From contig CAYQBN010000007.1 of assembly GCA_964415795.1 (NCBI GenBank), positions 62,001 to 126,000 on the forward strand: a DNA stretch of 64,000 bases, in the 5' to 3' direction. Shown piece after piece: positions 25,979-36,782 of this stretch. Position 1 is the first letter of the stretch. Every line of letters starts with the position of its first letter. Made by a program: the position numbers and the translations under genes. Source of the stretch: CALITV01 sp964415795 (GTDB lineage Bacteria > UBP6 > UBA1177 > JAKLFG01). The notes under the pieces are model-generated. The model did not search any database. It was given only the letters and a program-made list of their open reading frames with translations, and was not told the origin of the DNA.

Positions 25979-28900
25979 TCAGATGTCCTCGTCTTCCTCT
26001 TGCATTTTTTTGAGCAGTTTCCGCGCTTTTATGAAGTAGCGGTTTGACGCCGGCGTCTTGGCGATGATGCGCTTGAGCAGTTTTTGCGCCTCCTTGCGAT
26101 CGCTCTCGACGAGAGAGACTGCCTCCATATAGAGCCGTTTCGCTTCATCGTTCTCCGCTTCGTCGGCGTACTCGTCACCGGCCTTCTCACGGGACTCCAA
26201 GTCTTCCTCTTCCTTCTCCTCGCGGCGTATCTTAGCGAGTTGTGCGCCGCCGATGTTCTTCTCGCTGTAGAATATCTCGTCTTCGATCATCTTCCGCTCG
26301 GGATCGCCCGGCTTGAGATACGATAGGTAGCGCTTGAAATAGGACCGCGCCTTCGCATATTTCTGGCGCTCCTTGGCAATGTAGCCAAGTTGCTTTATCG
26401 GCTCCGGGTCATTGGGAAACGCCTTGAGCGTCTGTTGGTAGTACTGCGCCGCCTTGTCGAGATTGTTCCGGTCGTAGTAGATGCGGGCAAGGAAGCGGTA
26501 AGCGTTCTTGTTGCCCGCCTTCGCCGCTTGAGCGAAGTACTTGAGCGCCTCATTCGTCCGTTCAAGATTGAGGTAACACTCACCGATCTCAAGGAGAGCC
26601 TCCTTCTCGAGATCGGGGTTTTTCTTTATCCTCCGGAAGTTCCGAAGCGCCTCCGGATAGTTGTCGAGATTTTTGTGAAGTATCCCTTTCAACAGGAACA
26701 CCTGCTGGTTGGTCGCATCTATCCGCTCCGCTTCCTCGAGTTTCTCGACCGCCGTTTTGAAATCGCCTTTCTTGAGCAAGATCTTGGCGAAAAGCACATA
26801 ACTGTCGAAGTGCTTGATATCGAGCATGAGCGCCGTCTCGACCGCCACGGTAGCAGGCTGATATTCTTCTCGGACATAGAGGATCTCGCCTTTCTTGTAG
26901 AAAAAGAAGGGGTTTTTCGCGTCCAGTTTGATGGCGGTCTCTATCTGTTTGAGCGCCTCATCGGTCGCACCGGTTCGGAACAGCGCCTCGGCGCGTAACT
27001 GCGCCGCCTTCGCGTGCACCTTCTGTTGTCCCTCGACCTGATCAAGCACCTCGAGCACCTCTTTGTACTTCTTCTGGCGGTCAAGCGCTTGTGCGAGAGC
27101 AACGCGATAATCGGGATCGTCGGGCGAGAGTTTCACGGCGCGCGCGAACTGCTCGGCAGCCGCCGCATTGTCGTCACGATCGAGAAGAAGACGACCATAG
27201 TAGAAGAACCCGCGCGGGTCATCGCCCACATTGAGCTCCAGCGCTCGGCGGAAGAATTCTTCGGCCTTTCGAAACTCTCCGTCCCCGTGGGCAAGGATAC
27301 CCTTTATCAGGTAATAGCCATACGATTCTTTTTTCAGCGTTCCTACATTATCCGCTATCTTGCGGATCTCATCGTAGGCCCCTACCTCGAGGAAGACGAA
27401 CACGCGGCCGAGATACGCCTCGACGAGCCCCGGGTCTATCTTGATGGCTTGCTCGTAGAGGTGCAACGCTCGCTCCCGTTCTCCTTGACGGAAGTAAAGA
27501 TTGCCGAGACGGAGCAGGTGATCGGCGTCGCCGATGCTCGCCACATCCAGTTTGGCGATCTCGAGGAAGGCCTCGTTATACTTGCGAAGCCGCACGAATA
27601 TCTCGGCCTTCCCAATGATCGAGGGAACATGCCGGTTGTTCACCGCAAGTGCCCGATCGTAGTGCTCCAGCGCAAGCGATGCTTGATTCGTCTCCTGATA
27701 GATCTTCGCAAGAACGGCGAGGTAATCTATGTTCTCCTTCTCTATATCCACGGCCCGTTTATAACTTTCGATAGCCTCGGCAACCGCCCCTTGACGGTAA
27801 CGGAGATCCCCGTACACCGCATAGTAGCGGGCCTTTTCTCCCTCGTCCGCCTCTGAAAGGACGCTCGCATCCACCGAGGCAAGGAAATGAAGTGCCTCTT
27901 CAGAGGCTTTCTTCCCGTAGGCAAGTATCTCGGCTTTCTTGAGATATGCCCGCAGGTAGTAGGGACTCGTCTGTATGGTCGTATTGAGAACGGCAACGGC
28001 ACCATCGAAATCTCCCTGCATCTCTTTACTGAGGGCCAGCTCGAAGGCGATCCTGTTGTTGTTCCCTTTCGATGTCGTATATCCCTCATAAAAGAATTTC
28101 TCCGCCGCCGGGAGATCATTGCGTTTTTTGGCAAGGAGACCCAGTATGTAAAAGACATCGGCATCGTTTTTATCGGCACTTTCAAGAAGCGTAGCAGCCC
28201 GCTCGAAATCGCCCTTCTCTACGGCAATGAGCGCTGCTGCCTTGACGAGATCGGGATCGTTAAGGTTCTTTTGCCGAGAGAGCTCGACCCGGTCGGCGAT
28301 CGCATCGATCGATTCAACCTTCTTTTGATATGAGAAAAGAAGGAACATCTTTACCTGAGCATCCAATCCCACAACGGCTGGCGGGATGTCCTCGTTTCGG
28401 AAATAGGGTTTGAGGATGCCAAGGCACCGCATATAATCCCGAAGGGTATCGCGGGACATCGCCTTTCGCGCATCGGCAAGGGTTCCCGTCGCCTCGGTGA
28501 ATGTTTCGCTGATCCGTTCGAGCACATCCACTTTCGGCTTTCGATGCGTGTACCACCATGCAACGACACCAACGATCGACCCCACTACAAGGAATATGGC
28601 CATGATGGCAAACACAAAGCGCATGCCGCCACCACGCCGCGCCTTCTTCTTCTTTTTCTTCTCCGGTCTCTCGACCGACATAGGCACGGAAAGGGGATCC
28701 GCGGTCTCCGACGATCCCGTTTCCGGGATAACAGTATGTTCCACGGCATCACGCTTCTGGATGACCTCATCATCAAAAGTGGCCACCGTATCGTTAAATA
28801 GCGTGTCTGCGGTCGGAGCAGCAGAGGTGCGATTTTCCCCCATCAACGAAAGTTTGACGCCGCTCTTGGGGGCCTCCCCGATCTCTCGCAAGCCCGGGGC

Positions 28901-29992
28901 ATCGCTGGGATGCTGGGTCGAAGCGGTGACCGTTTGACCGAGGACATCACTGCTGAGATCACGAATCGGCTCCCACCGGATCCCATCATAACTCACGAAA
29001 TCGTTCTTGTGCACCTCCTTGCGCACGAGCATCTCGCCCAAGGTCTTTTCCGGGAAAGGACCGAGCACTTCGTTCGTCTGCCGTTTGCGCACATAGATCT
29101 CGCGGACATCAGCCGAAGGAACCGGCTCTTCCGTCTCACTTCCTAAAAGAACGCTCTTCTCGACGATCTTCTTCTCTATCTCGTCGGCACCCTGCAGATC
29201 GCTAAAAAGATCGGCGAGCATATCTTTCTCGGACGTCGGGTCTTTTTGTCCTATCCCCTCCGGGGCACGCGCCTGTCTCTCGGCCGCCTTGCGCTCGGCG
29301 CGAGTCGGGATCGGCGGCACCGGCGGCGGCGGTTCCTCGACCCGTTTGGGAGCGACCGGCGAGGAAAGATCGGCAAGGTTCATGCTCACCGTCTTTTCCT
29401 CGTCAATGGATTTCGCGTCTCCGACATCATCGAAGAGGCTGTCCAGCATATCCTTCTCTTTCGGCACCGACGCCTTTTCGGCAGAAGGCCCGTGCGCCTG
29501 CGCCTCCCTGGCGGAAGGCTCGGACGACCGCGCGACATAGTCTTCGTTGCGTTCTATGAGCGGCTCCTTCGGCTCCTCCGGAGGAACCGAAGGTATCGTC
29601 GCCGCTCCGCTCCGTCTCAGATCAGGTCCTTTATGGATATCGGAAACCTCTTCCTCTTCGGCAAGCACGCTTTCATACTTCTTACGAAGAGAATCGACAT
29701 TGGGCAGGGAGGCCTCCGCCGCAGGTGCCGAATCGCTTCCCGAGAGCCCATCAAGCAGGTCGTCCAGCGCATCGTTACGGATGGTCTCCTTCTTTTCCGC
29801 GACCGGTTCCCGCTCCAATAACTCTTGGGGTCGAGACGATGCGGCAGAAGCGGCCACCGGTGAACCTTCAGGTTCCTTTCGGGCACGGAATTCGGCTCCA
29901 CACACGGAACACTTGACAAGCAACCCCTTGGAAGGGATCTTTGCGTCATCGATCGTGTACTGTCGGCTGCATGCCGGGCAGAAAATCTTCAT
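25979..29992 (-). CDS. Zinc-ribbon / GYF-domain / transmembrane / TPR protein
   Basis: A 1337-residue protein. Residues 1-38 form an MJ0042-type zinc ribbon (Cys5, Cys8, Cys28, Cys31). A long disordered Pro/Ala/Glu-rich linker follows with three short motifs (DALDDLLDGL, DMLDSLFDDV, DMLADLFSDL). A GYF_2-like domain lies at about 299-347 (VLGPFPEKTLGEML, DFVSYDGIRWEPI). A Lys-rich stretch (445-453) precedes one membrane helix (about 457-481). The rest, from about 540, is tetratricopeptide repeats. The order zinc ribbon, GYF, one helix recalls the AgmX/GltJ gliding proteins of Myxococcus. It is last in the coaBC operon, 21 bases after the Crp-like gene. Confidence 0.88.
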   Translation of the reverse strand: MKIFCPACSRQYTIDDAKIPSKGLLVKCSVCGAEFRARKEPEGSPVAASAASSRPQELLEREPVAEKKETIRNDALDDLLDGLSGSDSAPAAEASLPNVDSLRKKYESVLAEEEEVSDIHKGPDLRRSGAATIPSVPPEEPKEPLIERNEDYVARSSEPSAREAQAHGPSAEKASVPKEKDMLDSLFDDVGDAKSIDEEKTVSMNLADLSSPVAPKRVEEPPPPVPPIPTRAERKAAERQARAPEGIGQKDPTSEKDMLADLFSDLQGADEIEKKIVEKSVLLGSETEEPVPSADVREIYVRKRQTNEVLGPFPEKTLGEMLVRKEVHKNDFVSYDGIRWEPIRDLSSDVLGQTVTASTQHPSDAPGLREIGEAPKSGVKLSLMGENRTSAAPTADTLFNDTVATFDDEVIQKRDAVEHTVIPETGSSETADPLSVPMSVERPEKKKKKKARRGGGMRFVFAIMAIFLVVGSIVGVVAWWYTHRKPKVDVLERISETFTEATGTLADARKAMSRDTLRDYMRCLGILKPYFRNEDIPPAVVGLDAQVKMFLLFSYQKKVESIDAIADRVELSRQKNLNDPDLVKAAALIAVEKGDFERAATLLESADKNDADVFYILGLLAKKRNDLPAAEKFFYEGYTTSKGNNNRIAFELALSKEMQGDFDGAVAVLNTTIQTSPYYLRAYLKKAEILAYGKKASEEALHFLASVDASVLSEADEGEKARYYAVYGDLRYRQGAVAEAIESYKRAVDIEKENIDYLAVLAKIYQETNQASLALEHYDRALAVNNRHVPSIIGKAEIFVRLRKYNEAFLEIAKLDVASIGDADHLLRLGNLYFRQGERERALHLYEQAIKIDPGLVEAYLGRVFVFLEVGAYDEIRKIADNVGTLKKESYGYYLIKGILAHGDGEFRKAEEFFRRALELNVGDDPRGFFYYGRLLLDRDDNAAAAEQFARAVKLSPDDPDYRVALAQALDRQKKYKEVLEVLDQVEGQQKVHAKAAQLRAEALFRTGATDEALKQIETAIKLDAKNPFFFYKKGEILYVREEYQPATVAVETALMLDIKHFDSYVLFAKILLKKGDFKTAVEKLEEAERIDATNQQVFLLKGILHKNLDNYPEALRNFRRIKKNPDLEKEALLEIGECYLNLERTNEALKYFAQAAKAGNKNAYRFLARIYYDRNNLDKAAQYYQQTLKAFPNDPEPIKQLGYIAKERQKYAKARSYFKRYLSYLKPGDPERKMIEDEIFYSEKNIGGAQLAKIRREEKEEEDLESREKAGDEYADEAENDEAKRLYMEAVSLVESDRKEAQKLLKRIIAKTPASNRYFIKARKLLKKMQEEDEDI

Positions 29993-30013
29993 TGTGTCTT
30001 TCCCGTTCTTCCC

Positions 30014-30664
30014 CTAAGTTATTCTGCTCAACAGGTTGTAACGCCCCCTTCCATACGGCTTGCGGGGCGCTTCTGCGAAGAAAGCGGCGCTTCGCCCCTC
30101 GACGATCCGGCGACGGAGATATTCGGCCCCCTTTACCAATATCATGCCATCTTCGCCAATTCGGACATCATCCAATACTGCCGCTTCAGTGAGAAGACGA
30201 CGTACTGTTTCCTCGCCAACACCCATCATCTCGGCAAGCGCAACGCCGTCAAGAGACAAGCGGGTAAACGAGGAAGGGTCTGCCTCCCTTGGCGCATAAG
30301 GCAAAAGCGTCTTCAAAAGATGGACATAGTGTGGGTTCTCGACCGAAAGCGAGGCTACTCCTTCATGAAGACGCGCCGTCGTCCGCAACACTGCCCGAAG
30401 CGCCGCTACTGGATTCGTCGCCAAGAAGGCCTCCGCCTCGGCCTCAGACAAAAGCGTTACCGTTGTCTCCTCAGACGCGAGGGCAGTATAGGGAGCTGGT
30501 TTCCCTAAAAAGATCCCCTCCTCACCGAAACAATCTCCATCCCCCAGCGACCATACCTGCCCCCCCATCTCAAACCGCACTCTTCCTGTCTCAATGCGAA
30601 TAAGGTAAGGAACTATCTCCTCGCGGCGAACGATGATATCGCCAGCAGCATAATGTCGTTCCAT
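30014..30664 (-). CDS. Crp/Fnr-family cyclic-nucleotide-binding regulator
   Basis: A 216-residue protein. The N-terminal cNMP-binding barrel (about 1-110) shows YAAGDIIVRREE, LIRIETGRVRFEMGG and DGDCFGEEGIFLGKPAPYTA. A linking helix follows, then a winged helix-turn-helix with SLDGVALAEMMGVGEETVRR. The barrel lacks a clear cAMP-type Arg-Ser pair, so the ligand is uncertain. The ATG overlaps the coaBC stop as TGATG. It may control the neighbouring TPR gene or distant targets. Confidence 0.85.
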   Translation of the reverse strand: MERHYAAGDIIVRREEIVPYLIRIETGRVRFEMGGQVWSLGDGDCFGEEGIFLGKPAPYTALASEETTVTLLSEAEAEAFLATNPVAALRAVLRTTARLHEGVASLSVENPHYVHLLKTLLPYAPREADPSSFTRLSLDGVALAEMMGVGEETVRRLLTEAAVLDDVRIGEDGMILVKGAEYLRRRIVEGRSAAFFAEAPRKPYGRGRYNLLSRIT

Positions 30665-31863
30665 CACCTTCCTCTCTTAGAGACCGCGGCATCGTGAATC
30701 CGCGAAGCAAGCAGTTCGCCGAGAACCTCTTTCTCCATCTCTGGCAACTCTTCTTCGCTGGTCGGCGTTATAATAACCACGCGGTTACGGGTACTCCCAA
30801 ACGGATTCTGTTCCGAGGTTACCAGATTTGCAACCACCATATCCAGATGCTTATTTTTCATCTTCTGGCGGGCATGTTCAATAAGATTCTCCGTCTCAGC
30901 AGCGAAGCCGACACGGAAGCAGGCAGAAGAAGCGAGACGTGCGGTTTCGGAAAGAATATCAGGGGTACTGGTCAGGGTAACGACTTTCTGAGATTCCCCT
31001 TTTTTTATCTTCTTCTCCGAGCGCTCAGGGGCATAATCGGCAACGGCAGCGCTCATACACAACACATCACAGGTGGGTGCAAGCGCCGTTACCCGTTCAT
31101 GCATCTCCCGGGCACTCACCACCGGATACACCGGGTAACGCTCTGGCAAGGCTCCCATATTCCCAGCAACGAGCGCCACCTCGTCTCCCTGCCGCCATGC
31201 GGCGTCAGCAATTGCCTTTCCCGTCATACCGGTAGAACCGTTGGTGAGGAACCGGATCGGATCGAGGTACTCCCGCGTCGCACCGGCGGCAATTACCCAG
31301 CGTAACCGCTCATTTTTCTTGGGAGTGAGAAGATAGCGAGCCATTTCGAATATCTCCTCAGGCTCCGGCATACGTCCCGCCCCCTGTGCCCCGCACGCAA
31401 GCACTCCACTTCCACACGGCATTACCGTGACACGAGGCCGCGAGGAGAGAATCGCAATATTCTCTCGGGTCGCTGGATGCTCGTACATAGCGGTATTCAT
31501 TCCAGGTGCAAAGAGAATCGGGGCCATAGCAGCCAGTAAGACCGACGAAACAAGGTCGTCGGCAATGCCGCGCGCCGCTTTCGCAAGAATATTTGCCGAT
31601 GCCGGAGCGACAATGACGAGGTGCACGTCTTGCCCCAACATCAGGTGAGGTATTTTCCCTTTTTCGGTTTGCTCCCATAGGCTGAAGAGCGGCGGTCTTC
31701 CCGAGAGGGCGCGCCATGTTTCGGCCCCGATAAAGTGAAGGGAATGTTCCGTCCCGATCACCTGAACCTCGGCACCAGCGTTGCGAAGAAGACGGAGCAG
31801 AGAAACAGTCTTGTAGGCGGCAATCGCGCCGGTTACTGCAAGCGTGATGTTCTTTCCTTTCAT
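30664..31863 (-). CDS. coaBC: Bifunctional phosphopantothenoylcysteine decarboxylase / phosphopantothenate-cysteine ligase
   Basis: A 399-residue two-domain enzyme carrying out two steps of coenzyme A synthesis. The CoaC half (FMN-dependent decarboxylase) shows LAVTGAIAAYKTVSLLRLL, IVAPASANILAKAARGIADD, PGMNTAMYEHPATREN and the Cys-containing substrate flap VMPCGSGVLACG. The CoaB half begins WVIAAGATREYLDPIRFLTN and has SAAVADYAPE. I chose the ATG at 31863, which gives the normal family length; the frame is open 112 codons further upstream but that part is not CoaBC-like. panB of the same pathway lies 4 kb away on the other strand. Confidence 0.96.
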   Translation of the reverse strand: MKGKNITLAVTGAIAAYKTVSLLRLLRNAGAEVQVIGTEHSLHFIGAETWRALSGRPPLFSLWEQTEKGKIPHLMLGQDVHLVIVAPASANILAKAARGIADDLVSSVLLAAMAPILFAPGMNTAMYEHPATRENIAILSSRPRVTVMPCGSGVLACGAQGAGRMPEPEEIFEMARYLLTPKKNERLRWVIAAGATREYLDPIRFLTNGSTGMTGKAIADAAWRQGDEVALVAGNMGALPERYPVYPVVSAREMHERVTALAPTCDVLCMSAAVADYAPERSEKKIKKGESQKVVTLTSTPDILSETARLASSACFRVGFAAETENLIEHARQKMKNKHLDMVVANLVTSEQNPFGSTRNRVVIITPTSEEELPEMEKEVLGELLASRIHDAAVSKRGR

Positions 31864-31890
31864 CATCTCTATCCCGCGATGTGGAAAACG

Positions 31891-31918
31891 ATTATACACG
31901 GAGAAAGCATCGTTGCAA
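31891..31918 (-). promoter_or_regulatory. Promoter of the coaBC operon
   Basis: On the minus strand: TTGCAA (31918-31913), a 16-base spacer and a perfect TATAAT (31896-31891), 27 bases before the coaBC start. Confidence 0.7.
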
Positions 31919-31980
31919 TTGTTTGCGATTTTTTTGTAACCTCGATCCTTTCCTTCTCGACAGGATACTCGGATTTTTCC

Positions 31981-32009
31981 TTGCAAAGAGAAAAAGGATA
32001 TGATAGGAA
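31981..32009 (+). promoter_or_regulatory. Possible promoter of the FrzS-like/pilB operon
   Basis: TTGCAA (31981-31986), a 17-base spacer and TAGGAA (32004-32009), 35 bases before the first gene of the plus-strand run. The match is moderate. Confidence 0.4.
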
Positions 32010-32044
32010 AAAAGCGCTTCAGCGGTCGAGAATCATGGAGGTTC

Positions 32045-32515
32045 ATGTCTTTGAAAGAACGCCTTGAACATTTTTGCCGGACCAACCCTGGGGCCATTCG
32101 CATTCTCCAGACACTTCGGGACGGTGCTTCGATCCATCTCACCGTACTACCTGATACGAGGATCTTCTTCCGCAAAGAAAAGGGGGGCCTCCTTGTCAAA
32201 GAGGCTTCTTCGGGAGAACGAGGGTCCTATGACATGGAGATAACGCTCCCCGCTTCGATGATCGACGACTTTCTTGCCGCCGACCCTCAGACGGCGGACG
32301 CCATAATCCTTTTTTTCGCAGAGAACTACTATCAGGAGAAATACCGCCCTTTCATCGACCTGAAGATCCTGTCAGGCGTGATCACGCTCACCATGAAAGG
32401 CTACCTTGGCCTCATTGCGCTCGGCGGACCGGCCCTCATGGGGATACTGCGCTCGAAGGGGTTCGGCTCGATCGCCGCGATCACCGGAGCATTGAGAGGT
32501 ATCGTAAAAAAATGA
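32045..32515 (+). CDS. Hypothetical protein, SCP2-like (sterol-carrier fold) possible
   Basis: A 156-residue protein with no signal peptide. The middle has alternating beta strands (ASIHLTVLPDTRIFFRKEKG, GSYDMEITLPASMIDDFL) and a segment on which SCP2-type lipid-carrier domains are built; the C-terminal 45 residues are hydrophobic and Gly-rich (GYLGLIALGGPALMG). The SCP2 assignment rests on fold pattern only. TGGAGG precedes the ATG at 32045. It leads the FrzS-like/pilB operon, ending 32 bases before the next gene, so a membrane- or motility-linked role is suggested by position alone. Confidence 0.6.
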   Translation: MSLKERLEHFCRTNPGAIRILQTLRDGASIHLTVLPDTRIFFRKEKGGLLVKEASSGERGSYDMEITLPASMIDDFLAADPQTADAIILFFAENYYQEKYRPFIDLKILSGVITLTMKGYLGLIALGGPALMGILRSKGFGSIAAITGALRGIVKK

Positions 32516-32547
32516 TTGATTCGACCACTAGATAGAGTGAGGACGCC

Positions 32548-34179
32548 ATGGCAGAAAGAACTCTGCTCATCTATGAAAGCGAGTCCAAACACGCAAAGGC
32601 CCTGAAAAAGGCTTTTGAACAGTTCGACTTCACCGTCTATATCACAAAGTCGGAAGACGAGGTGCAGGCTCATCTCGGATCAGGCACCATCAATCTTTTC
32701 ATCATCAGAGCGGAGAACCCGAACCTCGGAGGATTCCTGTTGTGCAAGAAGGTGCGGGAGATACCGGAGTATCGGCATGTTCCGATCCTCCTACTCTCGA
32801 GCGAAGCGACCGAACAGGCCTTCGAGAAGCACCGCTCTCTCGATTTCGCCGCCGACTACTACATGAAGTTACCTGCCGACATCGACTCGATCCTTGCCGC
32901 CGCCCATGCGCTCTTCCCCTTTATCGATGCCGAGGAGGGCGCCGAGTCCGCCCCGGCGGCGCCCGCCCCGGCGGCAGCCCCGGCCGTCGACGACCGCTCC
33001 GCCGAACTGCGTGCCGAGATAGAGCGTTTGCAGGCAGAGAACGAGCGACTCGCTGGCGAAGTCGGTGAACTCAAGGAAGCGCTCGCCGCAAAAGCGGAAG
33101 AGGCGCGAGAGGCTGGCAAGAAAGGGAAGATCGCCGAAGAGTACGCGGCAGAGATGGACAAGGCGACAGAGCAGATACGCGCGTTGCAGGAAATGGTCAA
33201 AAAACTCGAGGTCGAGCTTTCCCAAGAACGAGAGAACGCCCAGCGGGCCCTTGAAGAGCGGACGGTCGTTAGCAAAACGGTCGAGGAACTCAAGGCTCAA
33301 CTCAAGGAAGAATCGGAACGGTCCCTCAAAGGGGCATCGGAACAAGTTGAGGAACTCAAGAAAAAACTCGACGAGGCACGTGACGAACTCGACGATCTCC
33401 GCATCGTCAACCGTGAGATGAAAGAGAAGGTGAAATCCACCGAGAAGGACATGGAGCGGATGAAGGCAGAGCACGAGGAGTTCCTCGCGAAGAAGGACGA
33501 TCTCGAGAAACGGATCTCCGCGGCCGAGGCACGCGCCTCCCAGCAGATCGAGGAAGCGAAGGCCGCATTCGAACAACGGGAGGTCCAAGCGCGCGAGGAG
33601 GCAACGCGACTCGCCGAAGAAATGAAGGCGGGATACGAGGCAAAGATAAAGCCACTTGAAGACGAACTGAAGATAAAAACCGAAAAGATAGAACTTCTGC
33701 AAGCCGAGAAAGAGGCGCTCGAGATAGACGCCGCCACCGCCAAATACAAGGCCGAGCAGCAGGAAAAACAGATCGCAGAGACCCAAACAAAACTCGAGTC
33801 GGCCGAGAAGGAACTTGCCGAACTGCGCGAGACGGTCCTCCAGTTCTCTCAGATCAGCGACGAACGCGACGCGGTGCAAAGAGAGCGCGACGACCTCGCC
33901 GCGAAACTCGCCGATCGCGAGAAAACCTGCTCCGACTTGGAAGGAAGGATTTCCGGCGCGATGGCCGAGATATCCGATCTTCAGAATCGCATCGAAGCAA
34001 CGGCCGCCGAGAAGGTCACGCTCGAGAAGCGGATCGCCGAGCTCGAACTTGTCGCCAAGAAACTGGAGAAACTCGAGAAGTCGATCGCCGAGAAGGAAAA
34101 AGAGATCGCCAAGCTGAACGAACAGAACCAGTCACTTCTCTCGCGCATCGAGGCGGCCCGCAAAGCGCTCGAGGGCTGA
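32548..34179 (+). CDS. FrzS-like protein: pseudo-receiver domain plus long coiled coil
   Basis: A 543-residue protein. Residues 1-125 form a response-regulator receiver fold, but the phospho-acceptor Asp is Arg54 (LFIIRAENP) and the acidic pocket reads LLIYESE instead of Asp-Asp. Ser84/Ser85 and the conserved Lys107 (YYMKLP) remain. A Pro/Ala-rich hinge (about 130-150) leads to a continuous coiled coil to the C-terminus. This is the layout of Myxococcus xanthus FrzS, a polar protein needed for pilus-based motility that binds MglA. It lies 9 bases before pilB, which supports the assignment. An unrelated receiver/coiled-coil protein is the alternative. Confidence 0.78.
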   Translation: MAERTLLIYESESKHAKALKKAFEQFDFTVYITKSEDEVQAHLGSGTINLFIIRAENPNLGGFLLCKKVREIPEYRHVPILLLSSEATEQAFEKHRSLDFAADYYMKLPADIDSILAAAHALFPFIDAEEGAESAPAAPAPAAAPAVDDRSAELRAEIERLQAENERLAGEVGELKEALAAKAEEAREAGKKGKIAEEYAAEMDKATEQIRALQEMVKKLEVELSQERENAQRALEERTVVSKTVEELKAQLKEESERSLKGASEQVEELKKKLDEARDELDDLRIVNREMKEKVKSTEKDMERMKAEHEEFLAKKDDLEKRISAAEARASQQIEEAKAAFEQREVQAREEATRLAEEMKAGYEAKIKPLEDELKIKTEKIELLQAEKEALEIDAATAKYKAEQQEKQIAETQTKLESAEKELAELRETVLQFSQISDERDAVQRERDDLAAKLADREKTCSDLEGRISGAMAEISDLQNRIEATAAEKVTLEKRIAELELVAKKLEKLEKSIAEKEKEIAKLNEQNQSLLSRIEAARKALEG

Positions 34180-34188
34180 CGAGAACGA

Positions 34189-35925
<1,737 letters not shown>

Positions 35926-35935
35926 GAGAATCTCC

Positions 35936-36727
35936 ATGAAGAAAATAACGCTTCCGGACCTGCTGAGAAAGAAAGGCGTCGAACCGATCGTCATGGTCAC
36001 CTGCTACGACGCGGCGTTTGCACGACTTGCCGAAATGTCCGGTATCGAGAGTCTGCTCGTCGGCGACAGTCTCGGGATGGTGATCAAGGGCGAGGAGACC
36101 ACCTTGGGTGTCTCGCTCGAAGAGGTCGCCTACCATGTTCGTGCGGTGCGACGCGGCGCCCCGTCACCGTTCCTTATCGCCGACATGCCATTCGGCAGTT
36201 ATCAGTCCTCGGTGGAAAAAGGCATCGAGAGCGCTGTCGCGCTAATGAAGGCGGGCGCCGAGGCGGTCAAGGTCGAAGGAGGCAGCGAGGTGCTTCCGCT
36301 CATCGAACGCCTCGTCTCCTTCGGCATACCGGTCGTCGGCCATGTCGGGCTTACCCCCCAGTATATCAACCTTTTCGGCGGATATCGCCAGCGGGGCCGC
36401 GACGCGGTAGAACGAGAACTCATCAAAGAAGGCGCGCTTCGTCTCGCGACAGCGGGGGCGACCATGATCGTCCTCGAGGCGATTCCGGAACGACTTGCCG
36501 CCGATATAACCGCATCCCTTCCGATTCCCACGATCGGCATCGGGGCGGGACCCCACACTGACGGGCAGGTGCTCGTCCTTTACGATCTGCTCGGCATGAA
36601 CGGGGAATTCAACCCCTCGTTCCTCAAGAAATATCTCGATCTCGAGACCCTCGTGACCGGGGCGCTCTCGCGTTACCGCGATGAGGTGCGATCGCACAAG
36701 TTCCCGACGGCGCGGAATAAAAGGTAA
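35936..36727 (+). CDS. panB: 3-methyl-2-oxobutanoate hydroxymethyltransferase
   Basis: A 263-residue enzyme that uses 5,10-methylene-THF to hydroxymethylate ketoisovalerate, the first step of pantothenate synthesis. Landmarks: VMVTCYDAAFARLAE, LLVGDSLGMVIKG, ADMPFGSYQ, AVKVEGGSE, PVVGHVGLTPQ and the catalytic Glu region IVLEAIPERLA, then TIGIGAGPHTDGQVLVL. TAGGAGA precedes the ATG, 10 bases after pilB. It is odd between pilB and an ABC cluster, but coaBC of the same pathway is close by on the other strand. Confidence 0.96.
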   Translation: MKKITLPDLLRKKGVEPIVMVTCYDAAFARLAEMSGIESLLVGDSLGMVIKGEETTLGVSLEEVAYHVRAVRRGAPSPFLIADMPFGSYQSSVEKGIESAVALMKAGAEAVKVEGGSEVLPLIERLVSFGIPVVGHVGLTPQYINLFGGYRQRGRDAVERELIKEGALRLATAGATMIVLEAIPERLAADITASLPIPTIGIGAGPHTDGQVLVLYDLLGMNGEFNPSFLKKYLDLETLVTGALSRYRDEVRSHKFPTARNKR

Positions 36728-36782
36728 GCGTTCCCTGTTGTCATCAACGATGCACTGATTGCTCGATATGGAGGTACATGAC

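Noticed and set aside
31864..32199. N-terminal extension of coaBC by 112 codons
   Set aside because: It runs over the coaBC promoter and into the opposite gene; CoaBC homology begins at about 31863.
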